A stretch of 64,000 nucleotides of DNA from Aquila chrysaetos chrysaetos. Its lineage: Eukaryota; Chordata; Aves; Accipitriformes; Accipitridae. Within the stretch, counting starts at the first letter, position 1, and each line of letters begins with the position of its first letter. The notes under the pieces were generated by a model that saw only the letters and a program-made list of their open reading frames with translations, had not been told where the DNA came from and made no database searches. The stretch is from positions 6,572,001 through 6,636,000 of the forward strand of contig NC_044012.1 in assembly GCF_900496995.4 (NCBI RefSeq), given 5' to 3'. Shown in pieces: positions 28,011 to 34,074 of the stretch. The translations under genes were made by a program, and so were the position numbers.

Positions 28011-28559
28011 CAGTTCTCGAAGTCAGTAGGGTTGGGGTTTTCTCTGCATATGTGAGATTGCGTTAATACTGTCGAATGGGCCTAAATTATATTGATTTCT
28101 TGGATTTAAAGCCAAGCGTAAACCCAGGATTAGGGGAAAGAGAGAAACGTGTGAGAGAGTGAGTTTAGAGCAGCATACATTCGTGGCGTGCAGCGGGTCA
28201 GCAGGAACTCAGCCAGAGCAAAGACTGCAGTGGCACAGCCTCGGTTAGCCAAGTCCATCGGAAAGTGTTGGGGGGAACAGAGAGGAGAAATTCAGTGTGG
28301 AGATCCTTTTTCATCTGCTGCTCCTAAAGTAAACCTCTGAGTCAGTCGGTCTTTATTAAAAATAAACAAAACATTGACAGAAGAAATTATTGTCACATAC
28401 CTACACGTAGTAATTGATTCTGTTTCTTTGCTGCTGCTTCTTTTCCCTCATCTCCGATACAGGGTTGTTCTGTGTTTCTGTAACACTTCTGGCAAATCAG
28501 AATTTATTGTACATATGTTTGTGTTCCACTTAATAAAAAATATACCTGTATTTTCAGAT

Positions 28560-28800
28560 AAACTTTGTTAGTAATTCATGAGGTAAGTGACTATTTATGC
28601 TAATAAGGGAGAAATATATTCTCAAGCATAATGCATTACATAAATTTGAATGCAAAATGTTCAATTATGAAGTAAATACAGGTAATGCAAATAGTAAATT
28701 ACATCCAATAAAAATATATAAAGAATGTGTCTTCAAAGAGAGAGAGGCTTTTATTTGCGTCTGTGAGTTGTTTAAAGAGAAAAGAATTAATAAATACTGA
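28560..28800. promoter_or_regulatory. Candidate enhancer: AT-rich block with perfect octamer
   Basis: This AT-rich, non-repetitive stretch contains a perfect octamer ATGCAAAT (28685-28692), TATGCTAAT and several TAAT-type words. It lies about 3.6 kb upstream of the MAF promoter. Developmental enhancers near MAF-type genes often look like this, but without alignment this is a guess from composition and motifs. Confidence 0.25.
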
Positions 28801-29779
28801 ATTACTCTTATGATGGTTTAGCTCATAATTCACCAATCCATAACGACTCCCAGTAATCAGACTGTTGTTTCATACCCTCCAATATAAGGCAGGACTGTTT
28901 CCTCAGCAATTTTATCCCTACCAGATTATCTCGTCTGATTCTATTAATTCTCTCCCATAAATCTGCTAACAGTGATATGTGATTTACTTACCCTGTTAAC
29001 TGATCTGAAGACTGTTAAAAGGATTTATCTAGCACTGCACCTAGGAGCAGTTTATGCCTTATCACTCTGTTACTCTGAAGAAGTCTTTCTGAAATCAATT
29101 TGGCTGGTTTCATAGTTAAATTCAGCGGACACTGTTTAGTTCTGCACCATAAAATAAGACGCTAGATAAACAAAAGGAGCAGTAACTGTACTTAATGTGT
29201 TGGTCTTGATACGTGTTTAAGTAATAACAAATTACACTCCGAGTCCATATAACTCATAACCTGCACGTTCGCTTCTGCTAAGTCTTCTGCGTTAGATACA
29301 CACACAGGCACACACACACTTCAGCGATGGAAGGTCTCGCATACGCTGCTGGCGCGCTCGTCCCAGTGCGGGGCGATCCGAGCGTATTTGGAGTTAATGT
29401 TTCACGTCCCCCTGCGCGATCTGTCAGAAAACTCTCCCACGATAAATATACGTTAGTTTGAAGGCTCGTGAACCAGGTCAGCAGCAAAGCGGGAGCGAGC
29501 AAGGCTCCACGTTATGTCGTCGAACAGAGATGCTCGAAAACAAACGGGAGCGAGAGGCTACGAGGGGGACGCTGGAGTTTTCCCTCTGCCTGGCTCAGGG
29601 CAGGATTGTTACAAACAGTGCTGGGAAAAGGGAGCAGTCTGGGGGAATTGGCCTGCGATAATTGTGGAAAAACTGAAGGCTGAATAGCTCTAATTGAAAT
29701 GAAAGTGTGTGATTGTTATGGAAGAAACACTGTTAATAGAGGACTGTAAATGTTTAGACACCCATTGTGAATAGCCAAA

Positions 29780-30060
29780 TAATAAAGAAAAATACTACTA
29801 AAATGAGAGTTATATAGCGTAGGGAGGAGAATGTTGCTTCTGAAGGTTATCCAAAAATTGCTAATAATCTTTTTTTTCTCTGCTGCGCTGAACAGCAGAG
29901 ACATTTTGGTGCAGCAGTTCTGTGTAACAATCACACAAGAACAATATCGTACAACTAATAATTTTACCGGCTGTTCTGGTAGGTCAGAGCTCCAATTAAT
30001 TTGCAGCACTTGCTTACATTGGTATCAATTAAGAGACGGTCCCCATTAGCTCACGCAATT
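29780..30060. promoter_or_regulatory. Candidate enhancer upstream of MAF
   Basis: This non-repetitive AT-rich block holds multiple homeodomain-type words (AATTAA, CCAATTAATTTG, ATCAATTAAG) within 2.5 kb of the promoter. There is no coding signal. Conservation cannot be judged here. Confidence 0.25.
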
Positions 30061-31449
30061 TCATACTCTTTGTCTGGAGTTCAGAGTTTACTCAGGAAAT
30101 TTACTCGTTTGCAAATGTAGCACTTTGAATCCTCACGTCCAAACAAACTATTTTATGGGGCTGGAGCCACGTTTCCACAGCCATCTATCAAGTGGGCAAG
30201 TGAAATACTACAATTGTACATTCTGAAAAGCAATAACCTTTTCATTTAAAAATATTAGCCCACATTTTATGTCTCTCATAGGTGAGCATGTTAAATGACA
30301 TACAGTACCACATTCATCTTGCTCAGGGAAAAAACAAATACAGGGAATTGGGCTGTCCTGGGGGGATTTATGCTGCGAGCCTGGAAGTTTTGTTGATTCC
30401 AACGACGTGAAGAAATAGGAAAGCCAGCCCGAGCAGTTAAGTTGCACTAACTTTGTCATGAATCGCAGTCCGTAAGATAAAGCTAGCAGATGTCCACGGC
30501 TGTGTGTGTGTGCGGGTGTGTTTCGGGAGCGTGCAGAAGCGTATTTTAATTTTGTTAGCGACGTCGGTAGCGTTTTTTTAGCTTTAGAGAATTGCCTCTA
30601 TGATCATTTCTAGCTGTAGCTATCTTCCTAAATTTGCAGTATGCCCTACCGTTTTTAGCTGCCAGGAACAGTACATGCTGTATGACTTTCAGATGTTAGT
30701 ACTGGCACTCGTACTGATAATGGCATAGTCAGAAGATGTTATCCATTCGTAAATCCACTAGCCAAGTACTATTTCCTCAGCAGAGATTCTTTGGCTATCG
30801 CAAATGATGATTTTCACAGTCGGTGAAAAATTACCCAGAGGCTTGCCCGCACCTACCGAGTAATACCCTGCGCGCAGTTATAAATAGCAAACTCCGAGGG
30901 GGAAGGGACCGGGCAAGGGGAGAAGGGAGGATTTGAAGTACAATGTTCAAGAAGCTGGTTTAATATATGACCAAGTGTCAGAAGTCAGGTTTCTGAGAAT
31001 TACTTTTCAGATAAACAACTTTATAGCACCGCACTTAATCTTACTTACTCGAGACATCTCATTTATCACGGAATTACAAGTAACTTTAATTCTATCGATA
31101 TTCCCATAAAGCCCGCTCGGAAAATCGAGCCTGGCAGCCCCGCGGGCTGCGGGTTTCCCCGGCCCGCGGCGGGGGACCGGGACCGGGACGGGGGCAGGGA
31201 GCGGGACCGGGGCAGGGACCGCCACCGCCCCGTCGAGGCGGGGGGGGGGTGCCCGGCCCGGCTCCCTCGGCTCCGCACCGGCCGGGGCCCGCCTCGGCAC
31301 TGACCTTTCGACGAGAGATGGCGCTGTCGAGGTTTAAACCGAGCCGATCCGCCGCTCCGCGTCCAGCCCGCTCGCCGCTGCCACGGCCGCCCCGGCCCCG
31401 GCCCCCTCCCGGAGGGCGGGAGTCGAGGGAAGGCGGGGGGGGGGAAGGC

Positions 31450-31493
31450 TAAAGTAAATACAATTAGTTCGAAATGTATTCAATTAATTAGTC
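31450..31493. promoter_or_regulatory. AT-rich homeodomain/forkhead-site block inside the CpG island
   Basis: A 44-bp AT-rich block sits between G-rich sequences, about 750-790 bp upstream of the MAF TATA box. It contains a forkhead-type GTAAATA, a CAATTAG, and CAATTAATTAG, which holds the palindromic homeodomain core TAATTA. The sharp compositional contrast suggests a protein-binding module kept against GC drift. The function is inferred from motifs only. Confidence 0.35.
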
Positions 31494-31567
31494 CGGGCCA
31501 GCAGGCCGAGTGCGGCGGGGGCGGGCGCGGGGTTTGGAAACTTGCAGGGCTTTCGCCCCTCTTTTTT

Positions 31568-31722
31568 GGGGGGGGGGGGGGGGGGGGGGGGGTGATGGAG
31601 GAAACCGATGCCCCGTCCCCGTAAAAAAACCGAGAGAGAAATGCCGGGGGCGCTGCGGGGGAGCGGAGCGGAGCGAGAGGGAGCCGGTACCGGCCCGGGG
31701 GGGGGGGGGGGGGGGGGGGGGG
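31568..31722 (+). repeat. Two long G homopolymers upstream of MAF
   Basis: There are 25 consecutive G at 31568-31592 and 26 at 31697-31722, 105 bp apart, about 520-670 bp before the TATA box. Shorter G runs occur at 31239-31249 and 31435-31444. All are strong G-quadruplex candidates on the + strand. The exact lengths should be treated as uncertain, because such runs are hard to sequence. Confidence 0.9.
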
Positions 31723-32096
31723 AAGGCCGGCCCGGGGGCAGGTATCCGCGCCCGGCACGGCGGAGCCCCGCGTTACGCTGCCGGGTCCCCGCGGCCGGCC
31801 GGCCGGCTCTTCCCCCCTCCCTCCTCCTCCTCCTCCTCCTCCTCTTCCTCCCCGGCCGGAGGGAGCTCCTCCGCGCCCTCAGGTGCCCGCACCGCCCGGG
31901 CGGGCGGAGGCAGCTCCCGGGCACCCCGCCCCGGGGCAGGGCGCTCGCCCGAAGGCGCTCACGGCCGCGGGGAGCGCGGCGGCCGGGGCCGTCCCGGTGC
32001 GACGGCGGAGCGGGAGCGGGAGGAGGAGCGGGCCCCGTCCCGCACCCGCTTGGCCGGTGAGTGCGGCGGCGGGCAGGAAGGGGTTAAGGCGCTCCC

Positions 32097-32113
32097 CAGC
32101 TGACAGTCAGCTG
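32097..32113. promoter_or_regulatory. 17-bp perfect palindrome, MARE-like
   Basis: Two 8-bp arms (CAGCTGAC and its complement GTCAGCTG) flank a single central A. Each arm holds a Maf half-site core (GCTGAC), an E-box CAGCTG and a MEIS/TGIF-like word. The spacing between half-sites is one base longer than in a classical CRE-type MARE. It lies about 130 bp upstream of the TATA box. Binding by Maf, bHLH or MEIS/TGIF proteins is possible; which one is not determinable from sequence. Confidence 0.5.
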
Positions 32114-32122
32114 ATGGGGCCC

Positions 32123-32132
32123 TGATTGACAG
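32123..32132 (+). promoter_or_regulatory. PBX-MEIS composite site
   Basis: The sequence TGATTGACAG is an exact match to the established PBX-MEIS heterodimer consensus. It lies 10 bp after the 17-bp palindrome and about 110 bp before the TATA box. Occupancy is inferred. Confidence 0.55.
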
Positions 32133-32163
32133 CTCCGAAAAGTTTCCTTGTTTCTATACTATT

Positions 32164-32171
32164 ATGCTAAT
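32164..32171 (+). promoter_or_regulatory. Octamer-like POU site
   Basis: ATGCTAAT differs by one base from the octamer ATGCAAAT and sits in the proximal promoter, about 70 bp upstream of the TATA box. A single match of this length is weak evidence by itself, but its place in an ordered promoter raises it. Confidence 0.35.
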
Positions 32172-32194
32172 GAGGGCTGGGATGGCGGCAGCCC

Positions 32195-32199
32195 ATTGG
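32195..32199 (-). promoter_or_regulatory. Inverted CCAAT box
   Basis: ATTGG (CCAAT on the other strand) with a typical flank, CCCATTGGTCC, lies 42 bp before the TATA box. Position and inverted orientation are typical of NF-Y sites. Confidence 0.6.
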
Positions 32200-32225
32200 T
32201 CCGGCCGCCGAGTCAATTTCCCATT

Positions 32226-32233
32226 TGACGTCA
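32226..32233. promoter_or_regulatory. Consensus CRE (TGACGTCA)
   Basis: A perfect palindromic TGACGTCA lies 7 bp upstream of the TATA box. This is the full CREB/ATF site, and it also contains the core of the CRE-type MARE recognised by Maf/AP-1 family dimers. The tight CCAAT-CRE-TATA order makes a functional proximal promoter very likely. Confidence 0.75.
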
Positions 32234-32240
32234 GGAGCGC

Positions 32241-32247
32241 TATAAAA
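32241..32247 (+). promoter_or_regulatory. TATA box of MAF
   Basis: TATAAAA in a GC-rich setting, preceded by a CRE and an inverted CCAAT box, is the only strong TATA element upstream of the start codon. Transcription should begin roughly 25-32 bp downstream, near 32266-32273. This gives a leader of about 700 nt before the ATG at 32974. Confidence 0.8.
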
Positions 32248-32256
32248 CTCAGCAAT
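32248..32256 (+). promoter_or_regulatory. Half-MARE immediately after the TATA box
   Basis: CTCAGCAAT abuts the TATA box. It matches the reverse of a Maf half-site (core TGCTGA followed by C or G) with the favoured A/T flank. Together with the palindrome at 32097 it makes autoregulation by MAF or relatives plausible. A nine-base match could also be chance. Confidence 0.4.
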
Positions 32257-32277
32257 GCTTTTAAACTCTCCTGCTGG

Positions 32278-32370
32278 ATGAAACCTTTAAAATATTTTTC
32301 ATCTTCTCGCTGTAGCTTTGGGGTCGAGTTTTTTTTTTTCCTCTCTCTCTCTCTCTTTTTTTTTTTTTAA
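32278..32370 (+). CDS. uORF 1 in MAF leader (30 codons)
   Basis: The first ATG lies a few bases after the predicted cap site. The frame runs through the T/CT-rich tract, giving a Phe/Ser/Leu-rich peptide, and closes at TAA 32368-32370. Whether the transcript includes this ATG depends on the exact start site, and an ATG this near the cap is often skipped. No known function. Confidence 0.3.
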   Translation: MKPLKYFSSSRCSFGVEFFFFLSLSLFFFF

Positions 32371-32475
32371 ACTATTATTAGTAGTAGTCTTCTGGTTGCG
32401 ATATCGCCTTTGATTTTTTTTTTTTGATTTTTTTTTTTTTTTGTCTTCGCTCTCTTTTCCCTCCTCCCTTCCCCG

Positions 32476-32535
32476 ATGAACCTCTCTTCTCGCTCTGCAC
32501 TTTGCATGAGAAAGCCCAGAGGAAAGGCACCATGA
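32476..32535 (+). CDS. uORF 2 in MAF leader (19 codons)
   Basis: It begins at ATG 32476, has an in-frame internal ATG at 32506 and ends at TGA 32533-32535. Its stop codon shares three bases with the start codon of the next uORF (ATGA overlap), an arrangement that favours termination-reinitiation. Translation is inferred, not shown. Confidence 0.4.
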   Translation: MNLSSRSALCMRKPRGKAP

Positions 32536-32543
32536 AGTGTTAA
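32532..32543 (+). CDS. uORF 3, three-codon ORF in strong start context
   Basis: The ATG at 32532 lies in CACCATGA, a strong Kozak context, and is followed by Lys, Cys and TAA. Minimal uORFs of this kind can hold or reset ribosomes ahead of the main start. It overlaps the stop of uORF 2. Its 430-nt distance to the MAF ATG would allow reinitiation. Confidence 0.45.
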   Translation: MKC

Positions 32544-32722
32544 AAATAACAACCCAACCCAACAACAACAACAACAACAACAAATTTCCTCGCAACACCA
32601 CCAGCTACCACTTCCAGCTGCAGTTCGCGAGCTGCAAAAGCGAGAGAGAGAAGGGAGGGAGAGAGGAGGAAAGGAGAGGAAAAAAAAAAAAAAAAAAAAA
32701 AAAACCGAGCAACCAACCCTTT

Positions 32723-32758
32723 ATGCAAAAGGCGAATAGCGAGAGCCCCTCGCTCTGA
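32723..32758 (+). CDS. uORF 4 (11 codons)
   Basis: It starts at ATG 32723, just after the A25 tract, and ends at TGA 32756-32758. The final A of the stop is the first base of the next ATG (TGATG overlap). The peptide is not recognisable. Confidence 0.35.
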   Translation: MQKANSESPSL

Positions 32759-32793
32759 TGCATCAGCGGCAGCGGAGACTCTGCAAGGGATAA
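32758..32793 (+). CDS. uORF 5 (11 codons), last before MAF start
   Basis: It starts at ATG 32758, within the TGATG overlap with uORF 4, and stops at TAA 32791-32793. The MAF initiation codon follows 180 nt downstream without another ATG between, a distance compatible with reinitiation. Confidence 0.35.
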   Translation: MHQRQRRLCKG

Positions 32794-32973
32794 CGCGGAG
32801 CGGGAGCGGAGCGGAGCGCAGGCTGCGAGGGGCCGTGGCGAGAGGCAGAGGCAGGAGAGAGCGGAGCGGAGCGGAGCTCGCCAAAAATCAAGCTGGCTCA
32901 CCCGGTGGCAACTCAGAGCAGTCCCCTCGCTCCCGGAGCGCACCCTTTCTGGAGGACTGTCAGCAGCAAAAGG

Positions 32974-33607
32974 ATGGCATCAGAACTGGCAATGAGCGGC
33001 TCCGACCTGCCCACCAGTCCCCTGGCCATGGAATATGTTAATGACTTCGATCTGATGAAGTTTGAAGTGAAAAAGGAGCCGGTGGAGACCGACCGCATTA
33101 TCAGCCAGTGCGGCCGCTTGATCGCCGGGGGATCGCTCTCTTCCACCCCGATGAGCACGCCCTGCAGCTCCGTGCCCCCGTCCCCCAGCTTCTCGGCGCC
33201 CAGCCCCGGCTCCGGCACCGACCAGAAGACCCACCTGGAAGACTACTACTGGATGACGGGCTACCCGCAGCAGCTCAACCCGGAGGCGCTGGGCTTCAGC
33301 CCCGAGGACGCGGTGGAGGCGCTCATCAACAGCAGCCACCACCCGCTGCCCGGCGCCTTCGATGGCTATGCTAGAGGGCAGCAGCTGGCCGCGGCCGCCG
33401 GCGCCGGCGGCTCCGTGCCGGCCGAGGAGATGGGCTCGGCGGCCGCCGTGGTGTCGGCGGTGATCGCCGCGGCGGCGGCGCAGGGCGGCGCGCCCCACTA
33501 CCACCACCACCACCACCACCCGCACCACGGCGGCGGCGGCGGCGGGCACCCCCACGCCGCGGCGCCGGGCAGCGCGCCGCCCTCCTCCGCCTCCTCGGCC
33601 GCCGGCT

Positions 33608-33641
<34 letters not shown>

Positions 33642-33676
33642 GCGGCGGAGGCGCCGGGGGGCTGCACCACCCGCAC

Positions 33677-33711
<35 letters not shown>

Positions 33712-34072
33712 GCTCCACTTCGACGACCGCTTCTCCGACGAGCAGCTGGTGACCATGTCGGTGCGGGAGCTGAACCGGCAGCTGCGGGGCGTCAGCAAGG
33801 AAGAGGTGATCCGGCTGAAGCAGAAGAGGAGGACCCTCAAAAACAGGGGCTATGCCCAGTCCTGCCGCTTCAAGAGGGTCCAGCAGCGGCACGTCCTGGA
33901 GTCGGAGAAGAACCAGCTGCTGCAGCAAGTGGAGCACCTAAAGCAGGAGATCTCCAGGCTGGTCCGGGAGAGGGACGCCTACAAGGAAAAGTACGAGAAG
34001 CTGGTCAGCAATGGCTTCAGAGAAAACGGATCCAGCAGCGACAACCCTTCCTCTCCAGAGTTTTTCATGTGA
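32974..34072 (+). CDS. MAF: Transcription factor c-Maf (large Maf, bZIP), frame shifted in polyGly tract
   Basis: This is a nuclear bZIP activator that binds MARE sites as homo- or heterodimers and acts in lens, cartilage, T-cell and macrophage differentiation. ATG 32974 has A at -3 and G at +4 and opens the canonical large-Maf N terminus. The N part contains the sumoylation motif at K33 (VKKE) and the GSK3-type Ser/Thr-Pro cluster with S54, T58, T62 and P69. The Maf_N transactivation segment (about residues 88-118, DYYWMTGY onward), a His run (33497-33525) and polyGly follow. The C part has the extended homology region (from 33713), the Maf basic region NRGYAQSCR (33842-33868) and a zipper with Leu at four heptads, then Tyr, then Leu (about 33896-34003). 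It ends PEFFM. Residues 1-222 read in frame 1, but from about 33641 the gene reads in frame 2. One extra G near 33640 explains this. The total is about 365 residues against 373 in the human short form. High synonymous integrity on both sides suggests a sequence or assembly error rather than a pseudogene. Confidence 0.96.
33610..33712 (+). repeat. MAF: Two GGC (polyglycine) runs in MAF
   Basis: GGC repeats at 33610-33639 (ten units) and 33680-33712 (ten units then GGG) encode glycine runs in the hinge between the transactivation and DNA-binding halves. The repeats are separated by a Gly/Ala/Leu/His-Pro stretch. The apparent one-base insertion lies at the 3' end of the first run, where CGGC becomes CGGGC. 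Length variation and sequencing errors are expected here. Confidence 0.9.
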
Positions 34073-34074
34073 GT
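34069..34074 (+). promoter_or_regulatory. MAF: 5' splice donor overlapping the short-isoform stop codon
   Basis: The last codons read TTC ATG TGA, and the bases GTGAGT begin inside the ATG, so CAT|GTGAGT is a consensus donor. In mammals the long MAF isoform is made by splicing here, which replaces the terminal Met-stop by an Ile and a C-terminal extension. The same arrangement is preserved here. The matching second exon was not found by eye. Confidence 0.75.

Larger units (their letters stand above)
20001..31119. other. Upstream intergenic DNA next to MAF, possible regulatory blocks
   Basis: No exon was recognised. Around 25600-25940 the DNA is GC-richer with scattered CpG but no gene. AT-rich, non-repetitive blocks at about 23800-24200, 26000-26800, 28560-28800, 29780-30060 and 31000-31110 are the likeliest places for conserved MAF regulatory elements. 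Confidence 0.55.
32271..32973 (+). other. MAF: MAF 5' leader with simple repeats and uORFs
   Basis: The leader is unusually low in complexity. It holds T and CT runs (32329-32368), further T runs (about 32413-32442), CAA/AAC repeats (about 32548-32582), a run of 25 A (32680-32704) and GGAGC-type repeats (about 32794-32880). Six upstream ATGs open five small reading frames, all closed before the MAF start. There are no further ATGs between 32794 and 32973, so the MAF ATG is the next start after the last uORF. Confidence 0.7.
31120..33760. other. CpG island over MAF promoter, leader and coding exon
   Basis: Base composition changes abruptly near 31120 from AT-rich intergenic DNA to very GC-rich DNA dense in CpG, and stays so until the bZIP-coding part of MAF. 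Within it are simple repeats: GGGACC-like units (about 31170-31222), two G runs of about 25, a TCC run (about 31808-31852) and GGAGC-type units in the leader. A short AT-rich block at 31450-31493 and the T/A-rich parts of the leader interrupt it. CpG islands over promoter and first exon are usual for developmental transcription factors. The boundaries are estimated by eye. Confidence 0.85.

Noticed and set aside
31007-32125. Several long Pro/Arg/Gly/Ser frames in the promoter CpG island
   Set aside because: They are produced by G runs, TCC repeats and GGGACC-like repeats, occur in overlapping frames on both strands, and have no recognisable domains.
32980-33937. Long minus-strand frames opposite MAF
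   Set aside because: They are rich in Ala, Arg, Pro and Val simply because GC-rich DNA lacks stops. The + strand encodes unmistakable c-Maf.
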